Source of the DNA: Leptospiraceae bacterium
GTDB taxonomy: Bacteria > Spirochaetota > Leptospiria > Leptospirales > Leptospiraceae
NCBI GenBank assembly: GCA_024233835.1
Contig: JACKPC010000001.1
Span: forward strand, 1,736,001 to 1,800,000
DNA length: 64,000 nucleotides
Reading direction: 5' to 3'
A program made the position numbers and the translations under genes. The notes beneath the pieces were generated by a model. The model saw nothing but the letters and a program-made list of their open reading frames with translations, was not told where the DNA came from and did no database searches. Shown here piece after piece: positions 34,818 to 42,389 of this stretch. Each line of letters opens with the position of its first letter. The stretch's first letter is position 1.

Positions 34818-35281
34818 TGAAAGATCTAAAACAAAAATTAATCCTGAAACAGGTAGATAAAAAAATTTCTATTTTTTCCTCAATTGATACTTTTGAACTC
34901 CCTGGTGAAGGCTGGATATATAGCATCCGCACGGCATTGAAAATGACCCTAAAGCAGCTCGGCAGACGGATGGGTATTTCCCCCCAGAGTGTTAGTAATA
35001 TGGAAAAACGTGAAAAAGTCGGTACAGTTACTCTCAAAACTCTAAAAGATTTCGCTCAAGCTATGGACATGGAATTTGTTTATGGTTTCATTCCCAGAGA
35101 TAAATCTCTCGAAAAATTAATCGAAAAAAGAGCATTAGAGCTGGCAACGGAAATTATTCAAAGAACCAGTCTTACTATGAAATTGGAGGATCAAGAAATT
35201 TCCAAAGAAAGATTAGAAGAAGCAATAAATGAGAGAAAAAAAAAGATTATGGATGATATGCCAGGTTATTTATGGGATTAG
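34814..35281 (+). CDS. Mobile mystery protein A (HTH antitoxin-like regulator)
   Basis: This 155-residue protein has a Cro/C1-type helix-turn-helix at about residues 40-95 (IRTALKMTLKQLGRRMGISPQSVSNMEKREK) followed by TLKTLKDFAQAMDMEFVYGFIP. This is the characteristic sequence of TIGR02612, mobile mystery protein A. The family is found almost only next to a Fic protein (mobile mystery B). Both occur sporadically in unrelated genomes, hence the name. It overlaps the Fic gene by 10 bp. It is likely to repress the pair through the inverted repeat at its start. Confidence 0.9.
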   Translation: MMKDLKQKLILKQVDKKISIFSSIDTFELPGEGWIYSIRTALKMTLKQLGRRMGISPQSVSNMEKREKVGTVTLKTLKDFAQAMDMEFVYGFIPRDKSLEKLIEKRALELATEIIQRTSLTMKLEDQEISKERLEEAINERKKKIMDDMPGYLWD

Positions 35282-35871
35282 ATGATTTACAATATGTATT
35301 TGGTCAAACTCCACTGAGTCCAGAAGAAAAAGTCGAATTAAAAATAAAAACAATTTCCAATAGAGAAGAATTGAATGAATTTGAAGAACTGAATATTGAA
35401 AAAGCAGTTGAATGGTCGCTGGTGAAAAAGTTTAAAAGGAATCAAGTTTTTTCTGAAAAATTTATTCTTGAACTTCATAAAAAAATGTTCGGTGATGTCT
35501 GGAAGTGGGCTGGTAAATATCGTCTTTCAAATAAAAATATCGGAGTAGATAAATTCCAAATTGGCATTAAAATCAAAAACTTGCTTGATGATTGTAATTA
35601 CTGGATAGAGAATAAATTATTTTCTGAAGATGAAATTGCTATACGATTTAAACATCGCTTAGTTGCTATTCACCCTTTTCCTAATGGAAACGGAAGGCAT
35701 TCCAGACTCATGGCAGATATAATAGCTAAAAATGTATTTGATCGACAGGTATTTAGTTGGGGAAGATATGATTTATTTCAAGAATCAAAGTTAAGAATTT
35801 ATTATATACAGAGTTTGAAAATGGCAGATAAGGGAGATTATACATTCTTATTAAAATTTGCCAGAAGTTGA
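35272..35871 (+). CDS. Mobile mystery protein B (Fic-domain protein)
   Basis: This 199-residue Fic/DOC protein carries the catalytic loop HPFPNGNGRHSR (HxFxxGNGRxxR) at about residues 134-145, preceded by FGDVWKWAGKYRLSNKNIGVDKFQI. It matches TIGR02613, mobile mystery protein B. Fic enzymes usually transfer AMP from ATP to target hydroxyls. All core residues are present, so the enzyme should be active. With protein A it forms a toxin-antitoxin-like cassette. An N-terminal EExxE-like stretch might be an inhibitory helix, but no clear (S/T)xxxE(G/N) motif is seen. Confidence 0.9.
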   Translation: MGLDDLQYVFGQTPLSPEEKVELKIKTISNREELNEFEELNIEKAVEWSLVKKFKRNQVFSEKFILELHKKMFGDVWKWAGKYRLSNKNIGVDKFQIGIKIKNLLDDCNYWIENKLFSEDEIAIRFKHRLVAIHPFPNGNGRHSRLMADIIAKNVFDRQVFSWGRYDLFQESKLRIYYIQSLKMADKGDYTFLLKFARS

Positions 35872-35914
35872 AAGGTGCTTTTATTGTAATATTCAAAAAA
35901 CAGCTCTCTAACGA

Positions 35915-35965
35915 GAGAATGTCCGACATGACCCATTGCAGTCGCCGTCACGTCGGACGATTCTC
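35915..35965. repeat. Long imperfect inverted repeat after the Fic gene
   Basis: Arms GAGAATGTCCGACATGAC (35915-35932) and GTCACGTCGGACGATTCTC (35947-35965) pair with one mismatch and one bulge around a 14-nt loop. It lies 43 bp after the Fic stop and 6 bp before the right 91-bp repeat. It is notably more GC-rich than its surroundings. No T-run follows, so a cassette-end or recombination site is as likely as a terminator. Confidence 0.65.
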
Positions 35966-35971
35966 GGGACC

Positions 35972-36062
35972 TTGAAAAAAACTGCTTGTGCAGTATGAAT
36001 ATGCCCACATCATTGCATCGATTCTTCTCTACTTTTCCCTCCCTATCTAATACAAAAACTCC
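35972..36062 (+). repeat. 91-bp direct repeat, right copy
   Basis: Second copy of the repeat at 33951-34041 (86/91 identical), including the hairpin ACTGCTTGTGCAGT and the frame MNMPTSLHRFFSTFPSLSN. Here that frame ends at a TAA near 36082. Sequence after the repeat is unrelated to the left copy. Confidence 0.85.
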
Positions 36063-36086
36063 TTCACAAGAATCAAATCTATAACT

Positions 36087-36114
36087 CTCCTTGAAGTATC
36101 ACAATACAAGGAGG
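36087..36114 (+). promoter_or_regulatory. Hairpin masking a ribosome-binding site
   Basis: CTCCTT (36087-36092) pairs with AAGGAG (36108-36113), with an inner GTAT/ATAC stem (36096-36099/36104-36107). The AAGGAGG at 36108-36114 is the ribosome site for a 24-codon frame at 36123. Folding would block translation of that frame. Confidence 0.4.
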
Positions 36115-36122
36115 ACTCTACA

Positions 36123-36197
36123 ATGGGAGTCTTAAAAGGTAAGCGTATCATGAACCCACATTCTCAAGCTCAGTTGGCTCAGAATGATATGGTATGA
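36123..36197 (+). CDS. Very short ORF (24 aa) with a strong ribosome site
   Basis: The frame reads MGVLKGKRIMNPHSQAQLAQNDMV and is preceded 8 bp upstream by AAGGAGG. It could be a truncated gene start left by a deletion or a small peptide. No family recognised. Confidence 0.3.
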   Translation: MGVLKGKRIMNPHSQAQLAQNDMV

Positions 36198-36268
36198 ATC
36201 TTTTAGAAAATAATAGTTTTGATTATTTATATATATCTAATATATCTAATTTATTTTTTCAAAAACGA

Positions 36269-36297
36269 TTGACACTTTTTTACTCAAGAAAAATATT
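36269..36297 (+). promoter_or_regulatory. Sigma-70-like promoter for the 36374 gene
   Basis: TTGACA at 36269-36274 is a consensus -35. With 17 bp spacing the -10 is AATATT (36292-36297). It lies 77 bp before the start codon. A GTAAG/CTTAC inverted repeat follows at about 36306-36321. Confidence 0.45.
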
Positions 36298-36373
36298 ACA
36301 GACTGTAAGTTTTAGCTTACTCTTAAATGCAGATCATATACATTGCGAATAAAAAACTATAGGAAAGTTTATA

Positions 36374-36877
36374 ATGGCAGAGTTGCAAGGTTTATTTTAT
36401 AAGAACATCATCGGTGGCATGTTGTCCGCCACCCTCGTGTTTCCAGAGTATAAGAAACTGGTAGATGGAATGAAAGATGAGGAGTGGTATGATTGGGACA
36501 AGTTTTGTACTATGACAAGAGAGGTTGGTGAAAAAGTTACTCCGCAAGTAATGGTAACTCTTGGTAAAAAAGTTGTTAGTGGTGCCAAAGAACTTTTTGC
36601 CTCCCAGGGCTTAGACTCAACAGAGAAGATTCTTAAAAATCTGAATACTTTATTCCTGGGGGCAGTACGTAATGCACCGAAATGGCAAAGGTTTGATACC
36701 GAAAGCTATGAAAATGGAAAAGCTGTTTGTATCACAACTGTGCCGCAACCTATAAGCTTAATAGAAGGTTACCTGAGAGGCTATGTATCTATGTATGGTT
36801 CCTATGTAAAAAATGTAGTTATAGAGGAAGTAAAGGGCCAAAAGTATACCACATACAAACTTACCATAACCTGGTGA
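36374..36877 (+). CDS. Hypothetical protein (167 aa), possible ligand-binding fold
   Basis: This cytosolic protein of 167 residues has an N-terminal helical region (IIGGMLSATLVFPEYKKLVDGM) and a C-terminal alpha-beta half ending YTTYKLTITW. The overall pattern (short N-terminal motif, helices, then a beta hairpin closing with a xYxLxW strand) vaguely recalls V4R/heme-NO-binding-type domains, but no diagnostic residue (such as the heme His) can be fixed. I do not assign a function. It has its own promoter and terminator, so it is a single-gene unit at the right edge of the accessory island. Confidence 0.65.
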   Translation: MAELQGLFYKNIIGGMLSATLVFPEYKKLVDGMKDEEWYDWDKFCTMTREVGEKVTPQVMVTLGKKVVSGAKELFASQGLDSTEKILKNLNTLFLGAVRNAPKWQRFDTESYENGKAVCITTVPQPISLIEGYLRGYVSMYGSYVKNVVIEEVKGQKYTTYKLTITW

Positions 36878-36882
36878 TATTT

Positions 36883-36924
36883 CCTTTTCCTTAATCCACG
36901 ATTAAAATCGTGGGTTAGAAAAGG
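36883..36924 (+). terminator. Hairpin terminator after the 36374 gene
   Basis: CCTTTT...CCACGAT (36883-36902) pairs with ATCGTGG...AAAAGG (36907-36924), starting 5 bp after the stop codon. The core 7-bp stem CCACGAT/ATCGTGG is perfect. Confidence 0.6.
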
Positions 36925-36992
36925 CATGGGTTAAGAAAAAAGGAAATTATACTCGTAAAAACTCCGAGCTAAAAATTATCATCGAAATCGCT

Positions 36993-39900
36993 ATGTTATC
37001 CCGTATATCAATTCAAAACCCGGTTTTTGCCTGGATGCTAATGCTGGCTTTAATTCTTTTGGGAGCTATTTCTTATAAGCGGCTGGGAATTTCCGAAAAC
37101 CCGGATATCGATTTCCCGGTAATCAACCTTGCTTTTACCCTCGAAGGAGCTTCTCCGGAGATCATGGAATCCGATATTGTGGATTATGTGGAGGAAGCTT
37201 TAATACCTATCGAAGGGCTCATCGAGATTCGTTCCAGTTCCAGGAGGGGGCTTGCCAATGTTACCCTCGAATTAGAATTATCGCGTGACGTAGATGTTGC
37301 TATACAGGAAATCCAATCGCGGCTATCGGCTGTGATGAATAAATTACCACCGGAAATGGATCCACCGGTTATCACCAAGCGTAACCCGGAAGACTATCCT
37401 ATTATGTGGCTTGCGGTTACTACAGATAAAAGTTTAAAAGATCTCTCTATGTTTATCAAAGATTACCTGCGGGATAGAATCCAAATTGTGCCCGGAGTTG
37501 GAGATATGATCTACGGAGGTTATCTCGAAAGAAATATTCGCATCTGGTTGGATCCCCTAAAACTAAAACAATACGAGATTACCCCGGATGATGTTTTAAA
37601 TACATTAAGCGAACAGAATATAGAGATTCCTGCCGGTAGGTTAGAAAATAAGAAAAAAGAAATCTCGGTTCGAAGTCTCGGTAACGTTCCGACAGTAGAG
37701 GAAATTCAAAAGATTTATATCAACACAAGAAGAGGAGTTCCGGTTTACCGAAACATCCGACTTTCGAGTGTAGGAGAAATTGAAGACGGACTCGAAGACG
37801 TCAGGCGAATTTCCCGTTTTAACGGTAAGACCGCTATGAGTCTCGGAGTTAGAAAAATTCGGGGAGCCAATACAGTAGAAGTGGCAAGAGCGGTGAAGAA
37901 GAAGTTAGAAGATCTAAAAAAAGAACTTCCTCCCGGTTTTCATATCGATATAGCCAGCGATAATTCAACTTATGTAGAAGAAGCTATCGGAGAACTGCAA
38001 TTTACTATTTTTTTAGCCGTGCTATTTACTGCCTTTGTTTGCCGGATCTTTTTAGGTAATTTTTCTTCTACGGTAAATATTCTGTTTTCCATTCCGACTT
38101 CTCTTATCGGTGGACTTTTCTTTATATATTTAGCTGGATTTACACTCAACACATTTACTTTTCTTGCCCTCACTCTGGCTACAGGTATTGTAGTGGATGA
38201 TTCCATTATGGTTTTAGAAAACATCACAAGGCATAAGGAATCGGGAAAAGACAAGGTAAGTGCTTCTCTCGATGGAGCCAAACAGGTGAGCCTCGCTGCC
38301 CTTGCTTCCACACTTTCCATTGCAGCCATATTTATGCCGGTAGCTTTTATGCCGGGGGTTATCGGAAAATACTTCTTAGAATTCGGGCTTACTGTTTCGG
38401 TTACCGTGCTTCTTTCCTTATTCGAAGCCCTGACTTTTACTCCCATGCGTTCTTCTCAGTTTTTAAAAACAGCCGATGAATCCAATGCCTTCGATAGAAC
38501 CATGTCTCGCTTCCTAAATTATTCAGAAAATCGATACCGCAGGGCTCTGTATTTCACACTGAAATACCCGGTTCTAACCCTGATTCTTACTTTCTCTGTC
38601 TTCTTTCTTTCCTTTTATTACTATCCGCATGTAAAAAAAGAATTTAGTCCCTCAAGAGATATTAGCAAACTCTTTATTAGAGCACGCTTACCTGTAGGTA
38701 CTTCCATAGAAAAAACAGATGAGGAAATGAAAAAAATTGAAGCTTACCTGGCAAAGAATCAGGCGGTCGATAAAGTTTTTATGGCAGTAGGGGGCTTTAA
38801 TGGAGGAGAAGTGAATACGGCCATGTTTTTTGTCTCTTTAAAAGACAAGGACAAAAGACCCATCAATCCGAATACTCGGAAGAACTGGACTCAGGGAGAG
38901 CTAATCGCTCTTTTTAGAAAAGAGTTAAATTCTTTAAATCCTTCTATGAAAGCTTTTATCCAGGATTTATCCCTCAGGGGATTTTCCAGCGGAAGAGGTT
39001 TCCCGGTAGAGCTTTCTTTAAGCGGACCGGACTGGGAAAAGCTTGCAGAATATTCTGAAATACTAAAAAAGGAATTTATAAAGCAACAGGTGCTTTTGGA
39101 TGTAGATACAGACTATGAAGAAGGACAACCTGAGATAAAAATAATTCCGGATAGAAAAAAAGCAGCCGAATTTGGTGTGAGCATGGCCAACATAGGCACT
39201 ACTTTAAATGCCCTTATCGGTAGTCGAAAAGCCGGTAAATTTACAGAGAACGGTAAAAACTATGATATTCGCGTGGGCATGAAAACCGGTACAAAAGGTT
39301 TAAGCGGAAAGGATATAGAGCTTGTAAGTTTAAGAAATAACTATGGAGAAATTGTTAACCTGAAAGAGCTGGTAACCTTAAAGAAAGAAGATGCAATACA
39401 GGTTATCACCAGGCTGAATCGTTCTCGCTCGATTACCTTCTTTGCCAATCCGGGTAAGGGAAAAAGTCAGGAAGAATCTATTGAGCAGGCTTTAGAGCTG
39501 GCCAGGAAGATTTTACCCAAAGCTTATATACTCGAAAGAACCGGAAATGCTAAGGGCACCGAAGATGCTTTTAAAAGTCTGATTTATGCTATGGTTTTAG
39601 GTACGCTTATTTCTTACATGATTCTTGCGAGCCAGTTCAATAGTTTTAAGTATCCTTTTATCATTCTTTTATCTATGCCCTTTAGTTTTACGGGTGCTAT
39701 AGCAGCACTTTATCATAGCGGATATTCTTTGAACGTTTACAGTTTCATAGGCTTCATTTTGCTTTTAGGGATTGTAAAGAAAAACTCCATCCTACTGGTA
39801 GAGTTTAGCCGCCAAAAAGAAGAAGAAGGCAAAAGCACCCTTCGCTCCCTGTTATGCGCCTGTCCCCAGAGGCTTCGTCCCATTCTCATGACTTCCTTAA

Positions 39901-40058
39901 GTTCTCTGGCGGCAGCTATCCCGGCAGCCCTGGCCCTCGGACCGGGTGCAGAAACGCGTATCCCGATGGCCATTTCTATTATCGGGGGAATTCTATTTTC
40001 CACCTTACTCACTCTCTTTATTGTTCCTATAACCTACAAATTAATGAGCAAGAAGTAG
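36993..40058 (+). CDS. RND-family efflux transporter (HAE1 type, AcrB-like)
   Basis: This 1021-residue inner-membrane pump has the duplicated RND layout: TM1 at about 10-30, a large periplasmic loop (35-330), TM2-6 (335-500) with the proton-relay aspartates in GIVVDDSIMVLENI, TM7 near 530, a second periplasmic loop, and TM8-12 (860-1015) with the relay lysine in GIVKKNSILLVEF. All key residues are present. No membrane-fusion protein or outer-membrane channel gene is adjacent, which is unusual; partners must be elsewhere. Substrate is not predictable. No obvious regulator beside it. Confidence 0.93.
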   Translation: MLSRISIQNPVFAWMLMLALILLGAISYKRLGISENPDIDFPVINLAFTLEGASPEIMESDIVDYVEEALIPIEGLIEIRSSSRRGLANVTLELELSRDVDVAIQEIQSRLSAVMNKLPPEMDPPVITKRNPEDYPIMWLAVTTDKSLKDLSMFIKDYLRDRIQIVPGVGDMIYGGYLERNIRIWLDPLKLKQYEITPDDVLNTLSEQNIEIPAGRLENKKKEISVRSLGNVPTVEEIQKIYINTRRGVPVYRNIRLSSVGEIEDGLEDVRRISRFNGKTAMSLGVRKIRGANTVEVARAVKKKLEDLKKELPPGFHIDIASDNSTYVEEAIGELQFTIFLAVLFTAFVCRIFLGNFSSTVNILFSIPTSLIGGLFFIYLAGFTLNTFTFLALTLATGIVVDDSIMVLENITRHKESGKDKVSASLDGAKQVSLAALASTLSIAAIFMPVAFMPGVIGKYFLEFGLTVSVTVLLSLFEALTFTPMRSSQFLKTADESNAFDRTMSRFLNYSENRYRRALYFTLKYPVLTLILTFSVFFLSFYYYPHVKKEFSPSRDISKLFIRARLPVGTSIEKTDEEMKKIEAYLAKNQAVDKVFMAVGGFNGGEVNTAMFFVSLKDKDKRPINPNTRKNWTQGELIALFRKELNSLNPSMKAFIQDLSLRGFSSGRGFPVELSLSGPDWEKLAEYSEILKKEFIKQQVLLDVDTDYEEGQPEIKIIPDRKKAAEFGVSMANIGTTLNALIGSRKAGKFTENGKNYDIRVGMKTGTKGLSGKDIELVSLRNNYGEIVNLKELVTLKKEDAIQVITRLNRSRSITFFANPGKGKSQEESIEQALELARKILPKAYILERTGNAKGTEDAFKSLIYAMVLGTLISYMILASQFNSFKYPFIILLSMPFSFTGAIAALYHSGYSLNVYSFIGFILLLGIVKKNSILLVEFSRQKEEEGKSTLRSLLCACPQRLRPILMTSLSSLAAAIPAALALGPGAETRIPMAISIIGGILFSTLLTLFIVPITYKLMSKK

Positions 40059-40084
40059 GAAGCCTCTACTTTTTTGGAAAATAT

Positions 40085-40106
40085 AGCGAGTCATCGATGG
40101 CTCGCT
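40085..40106 (+). terminator. Hairpin terminator after the RND gene
   Basis: AGCGAG/CTCGCT arms with an inner CAT/ATG stem, 26 bp after the RND stop. An A-rich stretch follows, so on the plus strand it is an atypical rho-independent form. Confidence 0.5.
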
Positions 40107-40138
40107 TACGAGAAAAAAATATAAAAAGTAAGATTTTC

Positions 40139-40152
40139 TTGATTTAAATCAA
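40139..40152 (+). promoter_or_regulatory. FNR-type binding site upstream of the nitrate/bc operon
   Basis: TTGAT-TTAA-ATCAA is a perfect match to the FNR consensus TTGATnnnnATCAA, 107 bp upstream of the Rieske start codon. It predicts oxygen- (or NO-) controlled expression of the Rieske-cytochrome b-HAO-Nap operon by a CRP/FNR-family regulator. The regulator is not in the window. Confidence 0.65.
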
Positions 40153-40259
40153 TTACAAATCACTAAATTCCTGTTAAACTACAGGGAAGGGATATGGGGG
40201 AGTTGTATCTTCTTTATACTATCAATTTATAGCACACTACTTATAGGATTCTGAGTTAG

Positions 40260-40385
40260 ATGGAAAATGAGAATAATCCTCAAATAAAAGATGAAACCTC
40301 CAGAAAAGGTTTTTTTCAAACGCTCGTCATGTTTGTTGCTTTAGGTGTAAGTTATGGAACTTTAGGGAAATTTGCTCTGAACTTT
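40260..40385 (+). pseudogene. petC: Rieske iron-sulfur protein, 5' fragment (split by an IS element)
   Basis: The N-terminal 42 codons are intact: MENENNPQIKDETSRKGFF (Tat-like S-R-K-x-F) followed by one membrane anchor (LVMFVALGVSYGTLGKFAL). The last 9 bp (CTGAACTTT) are duplicated at the other end of the IS. Joined to codon 42033 the frame continues directly (FALNF + LFPGRKK), giving a 160-residue Rieske protein. In the present sequence this half runs into the IS and stops within a few codons. Confidence 0.9.
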
Positions 40386-42023
40386 CAGCAATTCCCGCTT
40401 TAGAGTACAAGGCTTCTTTAAGCCTGTTTTTTAATCCATAACTTCCGGATTTCCTTCGAGGAAAAGAACCCAAAATACTTATGTATAGTAAAAATTGAGC
40501 TAAAATCATAGTAAAATTAGTACAAGGAAAAATGAATGAATAGCTCCTTCAGAAAATTTTTCACTGTTTTTAAAAATCTCGCTATGATGAATTTTCTCCT
40601 ATAGAAATATTTGCTTTAAATCCATAAGCAATAGCCTGGAATAGTTGCTCCATAGATGAAAATTCAAATATTTCAAACAAGTTTCTTATCTTTTGCCAGA
40701 ACAATCTTTTTGCATGAAAAGTTCCAAGTGCTTTTCGAAATAATGCACAGCTTGATTGTTGGATCTGATCTACAAGAAAAGCAAGTATCATAAGAGTTGC
40801 AAAGTTATTAGACAAATTCTTACTGCCATGTCCATAATTGTGTTCAAAGTGATAACCCTGATTTTTCAGAGTATTGAAGGTTTCATTTTCTATCTTCCAT
40901 CGTGCTCTCGCGATTCGCATCAATTCATAAGCATTTTCTTTTGTAATTTCAATATCTGTAACCCAGCTAAAAGCAATCATATGCTCTTTTTTATCAACCT
41001 GCTTATACTCAAGAACATTGACTTTGAGTTCTGAAGTCTCATTTAAAGAAATTTGGTTTGTAAAAGAAAAGTAATGAGAAAATCTATCTTTCTCTATACA
41101 GAATTGCTCTGTCTTTTTTAATTCCTGTAGCTTATCAAGTTGATTGTAAAGGTGTTTGTGATTTTTTTCTTTTGCACCTATGATAAAGGATAGATTCTTC
41201 TCTTTCAGTAATTCAATGTGGGGAGCATTTGAAAACAGAGAATCCTCTACAAATATTGTTTTTAAATGAGGATGCTCTCTTCTAAAATCTTCAATAAATC
41301 GTTTAGAGGCGTTTAACTCACAGTCATTTTTTGTTTTCCCATCTTCGTTTGTAATAGGTTCAAACATAAGAGGGATAACTTCTTTCTTATCCGGATGCAC
41401 AATACAGGCACCATACATCATATGCTGGTAGAGAGTTCCACTTTTCTTATTCTTTACAAGACAGGATTTACAATGAATTTTCTCTGAGGAGAAGAATCCG
41501 GTTCCGTCTCCGGAAAGAATATAATAATCATCAAGGACACGATAAGATTCGAGAACCTTGCCACGCTGAAGTTTTGAAAAAAGGTTTTTATATATTTTCC
41601 TGAAAGCTCCTGTTGAAACTTCATCAACAATTTCTCTCATTTGAGTGTCAGAGGGTATCTCTTGAATCTTGTATATACTTTGAAGATTTTTATTCTTCAC
41701 TTTTTCTCTTTCAAACTCAAGAAGCGATGCGTTCTTTTGAGAAAAGATAGCAAAGGCTGACATCAAAGCATCTGTTAGGGAAATCGAAGGATTGACTCTG
41801 TGGTCCGGGATTTTAGAAAATTCTTCCCGAATTGTTTGATAAAGTCCATCTGCTGATAAATCTACCCGTGCGTGTAACTCGTTTTTGGCTGGCATATAGT
41901 CAAAAAGACTATATCCCTGCACAGGTACAAGCGATTTTTGATGAAAAAGTTTACGAAAGCTTTCCCTGTAAACCCAAAAATCTTAGCCTTATCTGCCTGT
42001 TACAAGCAAAGCGGGAATTGCTG
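40386..42023. mobile_element. IS4-like insertion sequence in the Rieske gene (1638 bp)
   Basis: The element is bounded by perfect 16-bp terminal inverted repeats, CAGCAATTCCCGCTTT (40386-40401) and its reverse complement (42008-42023), flanked by 9-bp direct target duplications CTGAACTTT (40377-40385 and 42024-42032). It carries one minus-strand transposase gene. The intact repeats, duplication and transposase indicate a recent insertion. About 180 bp on its left side (40402-40581) are non-coding. Confidence 0.95.
40582..41922 (-). CDS. IS4-family (ISPepr1-like) DDE transposase
   Basis: This 446-residue transposase has catalytic-type motifs: YYILSGDGTGFFSSEK (first Asp), TIFVEDSLFSNAPHI (second Asp) and the C-terminal RARWKIENETFNTLKNQGYHFEHNYGHG (Y-R-E region with the catalytic Glu). 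The combination points to the IS4 superfamily, probably the ISPepr1 subgroup (from memory). The frame is intact, so the element may still be active. It is transcribed opposite to the split Rieske gene. Confidence 0.9.
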   Translation of the reverse strand: MQGYSLFDYMPAKNELHARVDLSADGLYQTIREEFSKIPDHRVNPSISLTDALMSAFAIFSQKNASLLEFEREKVKNKNLQSIYKIQEIPSDTQMREIVDEVSTGAFRKIYKNLFSKLQRGKVLESYRVLDDYYILSGDGTGFFSSEKIHCKSCLVKNKKSGTLYQHMMYGACIVHPDKKEVIPLMFEPITNEDGKTKNDCELNASKRFIEDFRREHPHLKTIFVEDSLFSNAPHIELLKEKNLSFIIGAKEKNHKHLYNQLDKLQELKKTEQFCIEKDRFSHYFSFTNQISLNETSELKVNVLEYKQVDKKEHMIAFSWVTDIEITKENAYELMRIARARWKIENETFNTLKNQGYHFEHNYGHGSKNLSNNFATLMILAFLVDQIQQSSCALFRKALGTFHAKRLFWQKIRNLFEIFEFSSMEQLFQAIAYGFKANISIGENSS

Positions 42024-42032
42024 CTGAACTTT

Positions 42033-42389
42033 CTTTTCCCGGGAAGGAAAAAACGCAAAAAATCTAAAATTTATATCACCTCAGTGGATGAGGTAAAGCA
42101 GGGTGAAAGCTATACTTTTGTTGCTCCCGGTGGGGAAAAATACCTCCTTACTAATACAGGAAGTGGTATAAATCCTTATATAGCTTTTTCGAGTCGCTGT
42201 CCACATCTCGGTTGCAAGGTGCACTGGGAAGATAAAAACAACAGGTATTTTTGTCCCTGTCACGGAGGTGCCTTTGATACCAGCGGAAAAGCTACCGAGG
42301 GTCCTCCTAAAAAAGCCGAACAAAGTTTAAAGGCACTGGAACTTGTAATCGAGGGGGGAGCGATTTACGCTCTGATAGAAACTACATGA
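42033..42389 (+). pseudogene. petC: Rieske iron-sulfur protein, 3' fragment (complete [2Fe-2S] domain)
   Basis: The 118 remaining codons hold the full Rieske domain: SSRCPHLGCKVHW (C-x-H-x2-C region) and FCPCHGGAFD (second Cys-His pair), with GPP before the last strands. A longer open frame reads in from inside the IS (from 41832), so a soluble, anchor-less form could in principle be made. The stop overlaps the cytochrome b start (ATGA, 4 bp). Without its Tat signal and membrane anchor it cannot be assembled normally in the quinol-oxidising complex. Confidence 0.9.

Noticed and set aside
41832..42032. A functional alternative N-terminus of the Rieske protein starting inside the IS
   Set aside because: These codons are antisense to the transposase or IS terminal sequence. 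They are open only by chance and provide no membrane anchor.
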